42,232 nt of DNA, from contig NZ_PGFZ01000004.1 in assembly GCF_002923755.1 (NCBI RefSeq), forward strand, positions 121,298-163,529, in the 5' to 3' direction. The notes beneath the pieces are model-generated. The model had not been told where the DNA came from, did not search any database, and worked only from the letters and a program-made list of their open reading frames with translations. This DNA comes from Methylovulum psychrotolerans. GTDB taxonomy: Bacteria > Pseudomonadota > Gammaproteobacteria > Methylococcales > Methylomonadaceae. Position 1 is the stretch's first letter. Each line of letters starts with the position of its first letter. Positions 14,595 to 24,043 of the stretch are shown here, piece after piece. The translations under genes and the position numbers were made by a program.

Positions 14595-17504
14595 TCAAGC
14601 CGAAGGGGCGGTGATTAGGCGATGTATCGTCGCCAGCAGGTCGTCTTCGCGTACGGGCTTGACCATATAGGCATTGACCCCGGCATCGCTGGCCAGGGTG
14701 CGGTGCATCTGGGTGGTTCTTGAGGTGACCATGATCACGGGGAGGGCGGCGGTGGCGGAGCTGATGCGGATGTGTCCGGTCAATTCAATGCCGTTCATGC
14801 GCGGCATTTCCAAGTCGGTCAGCACCAGGTCGGGGAGGGTTACGGCCAAGTGTTCGGCGGCTTCTACGCCGTCGCGGGCGGTGCTGACCTGAAAGCCGGA
14901 GTCTTGTAAGAGCTGTTCGAGGGCGCGGCGTTGGCTGAGCGAGTCGTCTACCACCAAGATGCTCGGTAAGGTGGGCGCGGTTAGGGGTAGGGCGGTGTCT
15001 TGCCAAGCCGCCGCGCCGCCTTCGGCCAGCCGCAGCAGTTCGGGCAGATCCAGCACGGGGGCGACACTACCGTCACCGAGAATGGTCGTGCCGATAAAGC
15101 CGGGCGTTTTTTTAATGTAAGCACCAAAATTTTTGATGACGATGTCCAGGCCATCGGTTACCCCATCCAGTAAGATGGCGGTGGTGGTTTGCTGATGTTC
15201 GACCAATAAGGCGAGGCGCGGCACTTGGTCGGGTTTGCGGTAGCCGGGTAGGCCTAGCAGTTGGTCTAGGGTCTGGGCAGGATAGCGGTGGCCGTCCAGT
15301 TCGGCGTATTGGCCGTCTTCGGTGATACTGAGCGGGTTTGTACCCGCCAAGACGATTTGCCGGATACCGTGGTTGGCGAGTGCCAGATGGTAGGGGCCGA
15401 TGGCGGTCAGCAAAGCATGGGCGCGGCTGAGTGGTAGGGGGATTTGTAAGGCCACGGTCAGTCCTTGGCCTGGCTCGGAGTGTAAGGTGAGGCTACCGCC
15501 TTGCGCCTGTACTTGGTAATTCACCACGTCCATGCCGACCCCGCGCCCGGAGGTTTGGGTGGCTTGGCTGCGCGTCGAAAAGTTTGGGCGGAGGATGAAC
15601 TGTGTTAAGTCGTCTTCGCTGGCGGCTTGATCGGGCGATAAAACGCCGCGCTGTTCGGCGGCGGCACGGATGGCGGTAAAATCCAAACCGCGCCCATCAT
15701 CACGCAGTTGGATCAGGAGGCCGTTACCTTCATGGGCAAAGCTCAGGTGAATGGTGCCGTGTTCGGGCTTGTTGAGGCGTAAGCGCTCTTCGGGGCTTTC
15801 AATGCCGTGGTCGACGGCGTTGCGCAATAAGTGCATGAGAGGGTCGGTCAGGGTATTGAGGGTGTCGCCGTCTACCCTGAGGTGTTCGCCGGAAAAGCTC
15901 AGCACACAGTGCTTGCCGGTAAGGCGGCAGGTTTGCCGTAAACTTCTTTGCAGGCGGGGGATCAGGGTAGCGGCGGCCACCAATCGTGTCGCCATAATGG
16001 CTTCTTGGGTTTCGCTCATCAATTGTTGTTGTTCGTCCAGTATCTGCTTCATTGCGTCCAATTCTTGGCGGGCATCCAAGCCGATTGTCCGGGCATCGAA
16101 CGCCGCTTCCACCAGTCGGCGGCTGGCGGTGTGCAGTTCGTTGTATTCGTCCATTTCTAGCGCGTCGTGCGGGGTTGCCGGGCTAGTGGCGTTACGGCCT
16201 GACAGGTCTTTTAGGTCTATCAGTTGCTCCAGTTCGTCGCCTAGGCCGCGTAACAGCTCGAATTGTTCTAGCAGGTTTTGTAGCAAGTTTTTGGCGCGGC
16301 GCAGGCGTTGGTTGGCTTGGCTGTTGAGGATGAGGTTTTCGCCCGCTTGCCCGAACAGTTGGCTGAGTTGTTCGGCTTCGATTCTGACCATGGCCGCTTG
16401 GGCTTTCTCAGCGTTGGCGGTGGCGGGTGCGGGCGATGAAGCCTCGGCAGCGGTCTCAGCAAGCGTTTGCCCGGTCGTGGGCAAAGCCGTCAGGCTGTCT
16501 AAGCCTTCGCTCTCCAGCCGATTTGCCCAGGTCAAGATGTTTTGTAAAACGGCCAAAGCATCATCGGGCGGCGGGCTAAGTCCGAGCAGCGATTCGCTCA
16601 TGGCTTCTAAGCAATCGGCGGCGGCGATTAAGGCGTGCAGCAGGCTGTGGCCGGGCTGTTTTTGTAGTTGGGCGCAGGCGACTAAGATGTCTTCGAGATA
16701 ATGGGTGAGCTGGGCGATACCTTTAATACCGACCGTATTAGCCGCGCCTTTGACGGTGTGGGCGAGGCGTTGTGCGGTGTCCACATCCGCCAAACTGCCG
16801 TCTGCCTGTAAGGCGTGCAGGGCGGCGGATAAGGTTTGGGTTTGGATGGGCAACTCTTGCAGGAGCAGGTCCAGCAGTTCTTGGTTAACGTCTTCGGGTA
16901 AGGCTAAGCTGGCATCTTCGGCGCTGGCGGTGCGTTTATGCGCCGTTGGTGTTGCTGGCGCGTTAACGCCGCCGATGCCTTGCAATTGCGCCAGCAATAG
17001 CCCGGCGGCTTCCATATCCAGGGGTAGCGGCCAATCGGGGTTGCCCAGTTGCGCGAGCAGGGGCATGCCGGCATCCCGGTCACCGATGTCCGCCAGATAG
17101 TCTTGGACGGCGCCAATCCAGCCCTGTAAGGCCTCTACTTGGGGGACGGCAAACAGGCTGGGGTCAGCAAGGCATAGTCTGATGTTATGCTGGACATGCG
17201 CACAGCTCAAGGCTAAGCCGTTAAACTCGGCTATGCTGGCGGCCTGTTCATAGCTGTCAAGGGCGGTGCTGAGTTCGGCTAAATGTCCGGCGTAATGGTC
17301 GGGTGTATCCAGGGTAATGGCGGTTAGCTGCTGCCCAATAAACGCCGCCTCCATCGCCAATAATTCCGCGTGTTCCAAGAGGGTCGCGGTGGGCGATAAG
17401 GTATCATCCAGAGCAATCGCCAACAGGTAATCTTCGGCATACCCGTCTGCGCTTAGGTCTGCAATGCTTGTGCCTAAAGCGGTGTTGGCGATGACTGTGT
17501 TCAT
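14595..17504 (-). CDS. CheA-type hybrid histidine kinase with C-terminal receiver (ChpA/PilL-like)
   Basis: The 969-residue kinase has a degenerate Hpt-like N-terminus (1-175) and a true Hpt domain with phospho-acceptor His249 (LAHTVKGAANTVGI). A linker/dimerisation region follows, then a CheA ATPase: N-box LLRNAVDHGIESPEER (about 559-574), G1 DDGRGLD (602-608) and G2 GRGVGMDVV (653-661). A CheW-like domain spans about 695-830. A receiver closes the protein (847-965) with Asp897 in LVLTDLEMPRMNG and Lys949. It phosphorylates its own receiver and probably the separate response regulator of the operon. Its ATG overlaps the upstream cheW stop (ATGA, 17501-17504). The layout is that of Pil/Chp kinases controlling type IV pili or other surface behaviour, but with fewer Hpt domains than ChpA. 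Confidence 0.93.
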   Translation of the reverse strand: MNTVIANTALGTSIADLSADGYAEDYLLAIALDDTLSPTATLLEHAELLAMEAAFIGQQLTAITLDTPDHYAGHLAELSTALDSYEQAASIAEFNGLALSCAHVQHNIRLCLADPSLFAVPQVEALQGWIGAVQDYLADIGDRDAGMPLLAQLGNPDWPLPLDMEAAGLLLAQLQGIGGVNAPATPTAHKRTASAEDASLALPEDVNQELLDLLLQELPIQTQTLSAALHALQADGSLADVDTAQRLAHTVKGAANTVGIKGIAQLTHYLEDILVACAQLQKQPGHSLLHALIAAADCLEAMSESLLGLSPPPDDALAVLQNILTWANRLESEGLDSLTALPTTGQTLAETAAEASSPAPATANAEKAQAAMVRIEAEQLSQLFGQAGENLILNSQANQRLRRAKNLLQNLLEQFELLRGLGDELEQLIDLKDLSGRNATSPATPHDALEMDEYNELHTASRRLVEAAFDARTIGLDARQELDAMKQILDEQQQLMSETQEAIMATRLVAAATLIPRLQRSLRQTCRLTGKHCVLSFSGEHLRVDGDTLNTLTDPLMHLLRNAVDHGIESPEERLRLNKPEHGTIHLSFAHEGNGLLIQLRDDGRGLDFTAIRAAAEQRGVLSPDQAASEDDLTQFILRPNFSTRSQATQTSGRGVGMDVVNYQVQAQGGSLTLHSEPGQGLTVALQIPLPLSRAHALLTAIGPYHLALANHGIRQIVLAGTNPLSITEDGQYAELDGHRYPAQTLDQLLGLPGYRKPDQVPRLALLVEHQQTTTAILLDGVTDGLDIVIKNFGAYIKKTPGFIGTTILGDGSVAPVLDLPELLRLAEGGAAAWQDTALPLTAPTLPSILVVDDSLSQRRALEQLLQDSGFQVSTARDGVEAAEHLAVTLPDLVLTDLEMPRMNGIELTGHIRISSATAALPVIMVTSRTTQMHRTLASDAGVNAYMVKPVREDDLLATIHRLITAPSA

Positions 17505-18004
17505 AATCCCGCCTCCGGGCAGAACGATAAGCCGCCTAGCGCATTGAAGAAAGCCTCAAAATCAAGCTCCAACCATGTTTGGCCACCCTGTATATAGGTC
17601 TGACGGATAAACGGCGCGATGCTATCGGGCAAAGCGAAGGGGCTGGCTGGGGCTTCGTCTATGTCGGCGACTGGCTGCGGGTAGTCGTCTATCCACAAGG
17701 ACAGGGTTTTGTCGCCGTGGCCGATGGCAAGCAAATGGCGTTTTTGCGGCGGGTGGGCGGTGCTGTCAAATAAGCGGTGTAAGTCGATAACCGGCACGAT
17801 AGTGCCGCGCCTGTTTAACAGGCCGCTGAACCAAGGAGCGGTTTTGGGAATCGGATTGACGGGTAATGCCCCTAAGACTTCGCAATTGCCCTGGGCGGGC
17901 AACAAAAACCCCAAGCCGCCGACACGGAAGCCTAAAGGGTTGGCTGGGGCGGTGTCCGCATAGCCGATGGGTGCTGTAGCCGTTGAATTGAAATTGGTCG
18001 CCAT
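17501..18004 (-). CDS. CheW-like coupling protein (PilI-like)
   Basis: A CheW-domain protein of about 167 residues. Recognisable parts are FRVGGLGFLLPAQGNCEVL near the start and the loop GLLNRRGTIVPVIDLHRLF, the usual CheW signature. It links the receptor to the kinase in a signalling array. I prefer ATG 18004 (MATNFNSTATAP); upstream alternatives are ATG 18016 and TTG 18034, and none has a good ribosome site. The gene follows the response regulator by 146 nt and overlaps the kinase gene by 4 nt. The C-terminus is somewhat longer than that of minimal CheW proteins, consistent with the PilI type. Confidence 0.88.
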   Translation of the reverse strand: MATNFNSTATAPIGYADTAPANPLGFRVGGLGFLLPAQGNCEVLGALPVNPIPKTAPWFSGLLNRRGTIVPVIDLHRLFDSTAHPPQKRHLLAIGHGDKTLSLWIDDYPQPVADIDEAPASPFALPDSIAPFIRQTYIQGGQTWLELDFEAFFNALGGLSFCPEAGL

Positions 18005-18150
18005 GATTAATGTCATTGTCAATGTCGGCGGCAAGGCCTGTGTTTAGGCTATGCCGCTGCCGAAAAAGATACCCGTTAAAGCCACGCCTTGCCGGTTTGG
18101 TATTTGCAGGGGGGATCGTAACGCATAAAAAGAGGGCTGTTGGTGGCCGT

Positions 18151-19032
18151 CTAATGGGTCACGGGTTGGCGTTGTTCTTGTCGGCGGGCCGTTAGCCAAG
18201 CGACGATGCGGGTGCTGAGTTTTTTAAAGGCCTCTTCTTGGACGGGTTTGGTCAAATAAGTCGTGCAGCCCGCCATTACCCCCTTTACTTCGTCCAGCGG
18301 CGAGGTTTTGCCGGACACCATGATAATCGGGGTCTTTTTATACTGCGGATTGCGGCGTAATTGGGTGCAGACTTCATAACCGTCGATATCCGGCATAATC
18401 ACGTCTAAGAAAATCAAGTCATAGTGTTGCTGTTGCGCCATTGCCAAAGCGGTCGCGCCGTCTTGGGCAAAGGCGATGCTGGTGATTTGTTCTAAGGTGG
18501 ATAGTTTGTGTTCCAAGTCTTTTTGGACGGGTAAGCTGTCATCTACCACTAATACCCGATAACCACCCGTGGCAACTGCCGGAGCCGGGCTTATCGGCGG
18601 TATTTGCGGTAATGGTGGTGCGGCCATGGTTTGCGGTAATACCCGTTCCGATAGTCCGGCAAGCGGGCTTAGCCTGTCGAGTGCGGTTATCAGTCTGGCG
18701 GTGGTCAACAGGCCGCTGAGATGGTGGGCAGGAGGAGGGTCTATTGGCCCTTGGCTGATGGCGATGACTTCAACGCCGACCTTTTTGCTCAGGATCAGGT
18801 CTTTTTTTCTTAACGCCAAGGGGTTGTCGTAATTGACCAGCAGCACATGCAGGACGGGCTCGGTGGGAGGTACCAGCACATAGAGGTTTTTATGGCGGGG
18901 CTGTTGTTGGAATAAGGGTTTGAGCTTTTCCTCCCATGCCGCCCCGAAACCGATGGTGGCCACCGCCACGCGGGTTTGCGGCCTGGGTTCGGCAACGGTG
19001 GGAGCGTCTTGGTGCAGACTGTTTGGGTACAT
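18151..19032 (-). CDS. Response regulator with N-terminal accessory domain (PilG-like)
   Basis: The 293-residue protein ends in a complete receiver domain (about 157-280): acidic pair VVDDS (163-167), phospho-acceptor Asp210 in LIFLDVIMPDIDGYEV, Ser240 and Lys262. There is no DNA-binding or enzymatic output domain. The N-terminal 120 residues are unusual (RVAVATIGFGAAWEEKLKPL and VGVEVIAISQG) and do not match a domain I know; they may be a degenerate receiver or an interaction module. A Pro-rich linker (138-152) separates the two parts. AGGAG precedes ATG 19032 with about 8 nt spacing. As first gene of the operon it is the likely phosphate target of the CheA-type kinase. Confidence 0.88.
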   Translation of the reverse strand: MYPNSLHQDAPTVAEPRPQTRVAVATIGFGAAWEEKLKPLFQQQPRHKNLYVLVPPTEPVLHVLLVNYDNPLALRKKDLILSKKVGVEVIAISQGPIDPPPAHHLSGLLTTARLITALDRLSPLAGLSERVLPQTMAAPPLPQIPPISPAPAVATGGYRVLVVDDSLPVQKDLEHKLSTLEQITSIAFAQDGATALAMAQQQHYDLIFLDVIMPDIDGYEVCTQLRRNPQYKKTPIIMVSGKTSPLDEVKGVMAGCTTYLTKPVQEEAFKKLSTRIVAWLTARRQEQRQPVTH

Positions 19033-19083
19033 GGCAATACTCCTATGGGGTTAACGATGAAGCCTGTGTAGGGATAACGCGGT

Positions 19084-20109
19084 TTAGGAACCGCTCCATT
19101 TCAGAAAAGACGGCACATAGAGTTGGTCGAAAATACCGTTATCGTCAAAATGTTCTTTTTGGGCTTGCTCCCAACTGCCGAAGCCTTCTTTAACGGTAAA
19201 GAGCTTCATTTTGGAGAAGCGGTTCAGGTCTGCCGCATCGGCATATTGGGGGGAGATGGGGCGGAAATAATGTTTGGCGGCCAATTTTTGCCCGATAGGG
19301 GTATACAAATACTGTAAATAGGCGGTTGCCGCTTCTTCGGTGCCATGTTTTTTAGCGATGCTGTCGACCACGGCCACCGGCAGTTCGGCAAGAATACTGG
19401 TAGATGGCGCGACGATTTCCACTTGGCCTTCGCCCAGTTCTTTAACCGCTAAAAACGCTTCGTTTTCCCAGGTCAACAACACGTCGCCCACGCCGCGTTG
19501 CAAGAAGGTGGTGGTGGCGGCACGCGAGCCGGAATCTAGGATGGGGACGTTTTTATAGAGTTCTTTTAAAAAATGTTTCGCCGCTTCTTTGCCGCCGTAT
19601 TTTTTTTCCGCAAATGCCCAGGCGGCCAGATAGTTGTAACGCGCCACGCCGGAGGTTTTCGGGTTGGGGGTGACCACGGTAACGTCGGCCTTCACCAAGT
19701 CATCCCAGTCTTTGATGCCTTTGGGGTTGTCTTTGCGTACTAAAAAGACCACGGTGGAGGTGTAGGGGATGCTATTGTTAGGCAGTTTCGTTTGCCAGCC
19801 GTTGGGCAATAACTTGGCTTTTTCCGCCACTTTATCGATGTCATAAGTGATTGCCAGAGTCAGCACATCGGCTTCCCGCCCTTCAATCACTGAGCGTGCC
19901 TGTTTGCCGGAGCCGCCATGGGATTGTTCTATTTTGACGGTTTCGCCGGATTTGGTTTTCCAGTAACTGATAAAGGCCTTATTAAAATCTTGAAAAAGCT
20001 CACGGGTAGGATCGTAAGACACGTTGAGCAACGTCTGGTCGGCGGTGGCGGCATTAGCGGCGAACAGGCCAGCGAAGATTGCTATGGTGAGTTTGGTGGT
20101 AAAAGTCAT
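19084..20109 (-). CDS. sbp: Periplasmic sulfate-binding protein (Sbp family)
   Basis: The 341-residue product has a signal peptide (KLTIAIFAGLFAANAATA) and the full Sbp fold: LLNVSYDPTRELFQDFNKAF, EQSHGGSGKQARSVIEG, ADVLTLAITYDID, NPKTSGVARYNYLAAWAF and GVGDVLLTWENEAFLA. These are the oxyanion-contacting motifs of sulfate/thiosulfate binders. A purine-rich GGGAAA lies about 5 nt before the start. No cysT, cysW or cysA permease gene is next to it, so it must work with a transporter encoded elsewhere or serve another oxyanion. It lies 51 nt upstream of the response regulator on the same strand, so read-through into the chemosensory operon is possible. Confidence 0.93.
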   Translation of the reverse strand: MTFTTKLTIAIFAGLFAANAATADQTLLNVSYDPTRELFQDFNKAFISYWKTKSGETVKIEQSHGGSGKQARSVIEGREADVLTLAITYDIDKVAEKAKLLPNGWQTKLPNNSIPYTSTVVFLVRKDNPKGIKDWDDLVKADVTVVTPNPKTSGVARYNYLAAWAFAEKKYGGKEAAKHFLKELYKNVPILDSGSRAATTTFLQRGVGDVLLTWENEAFLAVKELGEGQVEIVAPSTSILAELPVAVVDSIAKKHGTEEAATAYLQYLYTPIGQKLAAKHYFRPISPQYADAADLNRFSKMKLFTVKEGFGSWEQAQKEHFDDNGIFDQLYVPSFLKWSGS

Positions 20110-20266
20110 GATGTTTCCCTTAGGCGCCGTGATGTCAGATTTTTTAACATTAAAATAAATGGCCCAGCCTCTAGGCTATTAGGTGGTTAAGGCAGTTAAC
20201 CATAACAAGTTGCAGGATGAAGCGCTTATCACCTTGATAGGAAAGCGCCATCCCGCAGATGTCCGG

Positions 20267-21874
20267 CTATAGGCCAAAAAATCCGGAAGTGGCGGAGTTG
20301 GCGGTTAAAATGGCTTTTAAATATTTGTTGTTAGGGGTGTTGGCATTGCCCCAGAACACGCTCAGGCCTGCCGCCGCCGGATCGGTTTTGGTATTGATGA
20401 TGGCATCGGCCACAGTCAGGCCAAGGGTTTGGCCTTGGTAGTCGTCATTACCAAAATGTACGCCCAAGTAAATGCGGCTCCGGCCATTTTCTAGCTGTAG
20501 CTTAGAAAAGCTGCTGACGGTGCGGGTGGTGGCATCGCCACCAAACACTAAGGGGTCTACTTGGCCTGTGCCGTTATTGGTGCCGATTAGCCACGGTAAA
20601 GTGGTCAGGGTTACAGGTGTGCCATTTTTCTGGATATTATCGGACTTGAAAAAAGCCCGCAGTATCTCTGCCCCCGCCGCGCCGGTCGCGCTATGTCCGC
20701 CCGTGTTGGAAGGATGGGAAGGGGTGGTTGCCAGAGGTTTCCAAGTATAAGTGCTGACGCTGCCGTCCGGGTTGGCGTTGAGGGCGGTAATAGGCCGCCA
20801 AAACGTCAGGTCGTATTTGGATTGGAAGGCGGCAATACGGGCATCGGCCAAGGCATTGGCCAACACGGCAAATAATTTGGCGTTTTGGTCTAGGGTCAGG
20901 TTTCGGCTGGCCGAGGCAAGCCGGGCGGCTTCGTTAACAAAGAGTTCCGCGTCGGACTTGTAAAACAGTGCCTGTAAGGTTTGATCGTGGCTACGGTTGC
21001 CCGGATTGGCCGAGTCTTGCCCGTGGGTTTTGACAAAATCCAACTCGGCATTGTATTCGTCGCTACCGATGGTGAGGGCGGGAGGGACGGTGGCGACCAG
21101 CAGTTGTTTTTTTACGGTGGTCAAGCTAAATGGCGTGACGTTTTTCCAGTTAAAATCAATGCCTGCCGCCGCTTGGATGGCACCAGACGCGTCAAAGCCA
21201 GTCGGTGCGCCGGTGATGGGGTCGTTAACGCCTGCCGCGCCGTTGCTGGGTCGCCATAGGCCAATCCCTGGATTGCCGGTGGCATTAGGGATGACCGTAT
21301 TGGTGGTGGAAACGCTCAGGTTGCTGGAGGGGGTATAGGTGGTTCTGATGGCGGAAAAATCTTCCGCCCTGGCCGCTAAGGCTGCTGCGGCGGCAGCTTG
21401 GCCGACGGCAATGCCAGGATCGGCAGCCGTTACGCCCAAAGCCGCCAAATCGCTGGCCAGTTGCGTGTTTAACCAATCCCGGGTGGGGTTCCAACTGCCG
21501 CTGGCCGGATTAGGCAATGCCCCCAGTAATACGTCATGTGCCGCTTGTGCCGCAGCCGCCGCCGCCGATTTAGCGGTTGCCCCGGTGGGTGCGGCGGCGT
21601 TGTAGTAATAGCTGGTGGGGTTAAAATGATCGAAAACGTTGACCGCATCGAAAACGGCGCGGGCTTCGATGGCTTCGATACGGGTGGCGACATTGGAGTT
21701 TTGTGCCAAGCTGGCGGTGCCGGTGGTCAGTGACGTGGCGGCTTTGGTCGCCCAGACGGTGTATTTGTTCCAATCGGTGACGGTATCGGCGGTTGCGGAA
21801 ACGGTGAATAAGGAAGCGGCAATAGCCACAGTCAGTGTCGTCAGGCGTAATGGGGTGGCTGTATTATTTTTCAT
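20267..21874 (-). CDS. Secreted vanadium-dependent haloperoxidase (PAP2 superfamily)
   Basis: I place the start at ATG 21874, where AGAGG stands about 5 nt upstream and a signal peptide follows (LTTLTVAIAASLFTVSATA). An in-frame ATG 39 nt further up has no such signal. The mature protein of about 500 residues has the vanadate-site residues at canonical spacing: Lys and Arg seven apart in KYDLTFWRP, the GGHS motif in PSNTGGHSATG, and Arg-His six apart followed by Asp in RSRIYLGVHFGND. The family uses bound vanadate and H2O2 to oxidise halides or other substrates; some members are acid phosphatases. An Ala-rich insertion sits near residues 100-165. Which substrate is used is unknown, and a phosphatase activity cannot be excluded. 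Confidence 0.88.
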   Translation of the reverse strand: MKNNTATPLRLTTLTVAIAASLFTVSATADTVTDWNKYTVWATKAATSLTTGTASLAQNSNVATRIEAIEARAVFDAVNVFDHFNPTSYYYNAAAPTGATAKSAAAAAAQAAHDVLLGALPNPASGSWNPTRDWLNTQLASDLAALGVTAADPGIAVGQAAAAAALAARAEDFSAIRTTYTPSSNLSVSTTNTVIPNATGNPGIGLWRPSNGAAGVNDPITGAPTGFDASGAIQAAAGIDFNWKNVTPFSLTTVKKQLLVATVPPALTIGSDEYNAELDFVKTHGQDSANPGNRSHDQTLQALFYKSDAELFVNEAARLASASRNLTLDQNAKLFAVLANALADARIAAFQSKYDLTFWRPITALNANPDGSVSTYTWKPLATTPSHPSNTGGHSATGAAGAEILRAFFKSDNIQKNGTPVTLTTLPWLIGTNNGTGQVDPLVFGGDATTRTVSSFSKLQLENGRSRIYLGVHFGNDDYQGQTLGLTVADAIINTKTDPAAAGLSVFWGNANTPNNKYLKAILTANSATSGFFGL

Positions 21875-22145
21875 ATAAACCTCTATTGAATTTTGAAAGT
21901 CTGCATAATGCACAACACCGACAGTAACGTCCGGTCATTACTGTTGTGTACTTTTCAATAGTCAATTTATATGCCAATATGTAAGTTATTGTATTTGCTT
22001 TGTTTCTGTTGAGCAAGGGCGGGTAATGGTGTTGCTGTGACAACAGTAGTCAAGCAAGTGCTGTTTGTCGGTAAGGCTAAAAGCTTACTGGCAACCGAAT
22101 ATGCCGCCCGAAAAGCGTGGCATTTTTACCGCTTGTCCGGCTCGG

Positions 22146-23219
22146 CTATGTTGGCTGGCACCTAGTAGGTTCTGCCAAGATCGCATCCAATTTCCGCATA
22201 ATGTCCGTGACTTTTATCGCCGCCATATTGGCGCGGCATTGCTTGAGGTTGGTCTGGAAGGTGGCGAAGTTTTCATTGGCGGGGATGAGAGTATGGCTTT
22301 GTTCTTGCCCATACGGCCCCCAGCGGCGCGGATGGGTGCTTTTTAAGGTGGAGTAAAACCCCAATAAGGGTTTGTTGAAGGCGCGGGCGATATGCAGGGG
22401 GGCGGTGCTGTTGCTGATCAGCAGTGTGCAGCGTTGGATCAGGCACAGCAGTTCTTCTAAAGAAAACTGCCCGGTCGCATCGATGAGGGGTTTGCGGCAG
22501 TGGCAGCTTAACTGCTGGTACAAAGGGCTTTCTTTGGCGGTGCCGGTAATGATGACCGTGCCGGGTAAAGGGTAAGCGTCGATCAGGTCGCCGTACAGGT
22601 TAAGGGGCAGATCGATGGCGCTGCCGTTACTGCCGGGATGGATGAGGGTAAAGTGGCGGATCTGGTGCTGTTGTAAGAAGGTTTCGACTTTGGCCGCCGC
22701 CGCTGCACTGGTTTGGAAGTTAAAGGGGATGGCTTGGCGGTCAGGGGGATTAATCCAGCCGTGCAGCAGGTCAAGGTTATAGTCCAGTTCGTGTTGGCGT
22801 TGGTGTTTGCGCTGTTGCCAAACCCAGTGGTTCGCGTATAAGGCATAGAGGCGTTCGGTGCGGGTCAGGCGGTGCGGGATGCGGGCGGCAAAAGCCAATT
22901 TGGCTAAAACGAACTTAGGATGGAGATTAAAGGCCAGATCATAGTGTTGGGTTTTGATTGCGTCGACAGTGCTGCGGTAAGCGTCGCCGGAAGGCTTGAT
23001 GCTGTCTGGCAGGATCAGCACTTGGTCGGCATCGGCATAGCATTGCGCTAAGGGGGCGCTGTAGGCGGGGACGAGAAAATCGATGCGCAACTGCGGATAG
23101 TGTTGTTTTAGCAGGGTGGTTAAGGGCAGGGTGTACAGTAAATCACCGAGATTGTCCTTGCGCAGGAATAAAATTTTTTGGATGTCGGTAAAGTTTAACG
23201 GGGTGCAAAACGGTAGCAT
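22146..23219 (-). CDS. Glycosyltransferase family 9 (heptosyltransferase-like)
   Basis: A GT-B fold glycosyltransferase of about 357 residues. The N-terminal domain opens with [20 protein letters not shown], the nucleotide-sugar family signature seen in ADP-heptose:LPS heptosyltransferases. The C-terminal domain has [18 protein letters not shown], a typical donor-binding loop, and [25 protein letters not shown]. The longer frame begins at 23252, but GGAG lies 5 nt before ATG 23219 ([10 protein letters not shown]), which I prefer; ATG 23222 is adjacent. The enzyme acts at the cytoplasmic face on lipopolysaccharide core or a related glycan. The donor sugar is not determinable. It is a single gene, divergent from ssb. 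Confidence 0.9.
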   Translation of the reverse strand: MLPFCTPLNFTDIQKILFLRKDNLGDLLYTLPLTTLLKQHYPQLRIDFLVPAYSAPLAQCYADADQVLILPDSIKPSGDAYRSTVDAIKTQHYDLAFNLHPKFVLAKLAFAARIPHRLTRTERLYALYANHWVWQQRKHQRQHELDYNLDLLHGWINPPDRQAIPFNFQTSAAAAAKVETFLQQHQIRHFTLIHPGSNGSAIDLPLNLYGDLIDAYPLPGTVIITGTAKESPLYQQLSCHCRKPLIDATGQFSLEELLCLIQRCTLLISNSTAPLHIARAFNKPLLGFYSTLKSTHPRRWGPYGQEQSHTLIPANENFATFQTNLKQCRANMAAIKVTDIMRKLDAILAEPTRCQPT

Positions 23220-23385
23220 CATGTCTCCAGGGCGAGGTATGCAAATGGCCAAAAGCTATTTTATGGTAAAACGTTATCATGATGGGTGGAACTTTTGGGG
23301 CGAAAAGTCTGGCTTTACATGGCAAATATCGGCAAATGATGCGAAGATAACCGCAACTTTTAGGCCTTATATATTATGGAGTGTT

Positions 23386-23886
23386 ATGCTGAATAAAGTC
23401 ATGTTAATCGGGCGGCTTGGCGCTGACCCGGAAGTGCGTTATATGCCGTCGGGTGCGGCGATTACGACTATCCGCTTGGCGACCAGTCGGCGCTGGAAAG
23501 ATAAGCAGACCAATGAAAACCGCGAAGAGACCGAATGGCATCGGGTGGTGTTTTTTGCGCGTCTGGCGGAAATTGCCGGAGAATATTTAAAAAAAGGCAG
23601 TCAAGTTTATGTGGAGGGGCGTATCCGTACCCAGAAATGGCAAGGCCAAGACGGCCAAGACCGTTACACCACCGAGATTGTCGCCGAAGAGATGCAGATG
23701 CTGGGTAGCCGCACTGGCGGCACAGGTGAGTTTGACACCCAAGCCCCCGCCCAAGCCGCCCCGCCGCCCGCCCGTCCGGCTTACCAAGCCCCGCAGGCGC
23801 CATCACCCGCGCCGCAATATAACAGTCCGGCCATGCCTCCTGCCCCGCCGACTTATGATGATTTTGATGATGATATTCCATTTTAG
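23386..23886 (+). CDS. ssb: Single-stranded DNA-binding protein
   Basis: The 166-residue SSB coats single-stranded DNA in replication and repair. The OB fold runs from residue 1 to about 110: [57 protein letters not shown] Pro/Ala/Gln-rich flexible tail follows and ends in DFDDDIPF, the partner-binding tip of bacterial SSBs. The open frame extends far upstream, but the real start is ATG 23386: GGAG lies 5 nt ahead and the family begins here. It is monocistronic and divergent from the GT9 gene. Confidence 0.96.
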   Translation: MLNKVMLIGRLGADPEVRYMPSGAAITTIRLATSRRWKDKQTNENREETEWHRVVFFARLAEIAGEYLKKGSQVYVEGRIRTQKWQGQDGQDRYTTEIVAEEMQMLGSRTGGTGEFDTQAPAQAAPPPARPAYQAPQAPSPAPQYNSPAMPPAPPTYDDFDDDIPF

Positions 23887-24043
23887 GCTGATTAGGCTAA
23901 AGCCAGTAAATGTCATGCACTACTGGCAGAAACGGCTTAAGGACTTTATAATCAGGTCTTTTTGTATGCCCATAGGCTGCCGGAACGTTATTGGGCGGTT
24001 GCTTTAGCCTGTTTGGGGCGGTTTTTTTAGATCATCGGATACC

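Noticed and set aside
21905-21955. Hairpin upstream of the haloperoxidase gene as a riboswitch
   Set aside because: Only a 7-bp stem with a 10-nt loop, with no conserved riboswitch core; kept only as a possible operator-like palindrome.
23116-23385. 90-codon extension ahead of ssb
   Set aside because: It overlaps the divergent GT9 gene and does not resemble SSB; ATG 23386 has a proper ribosome site.
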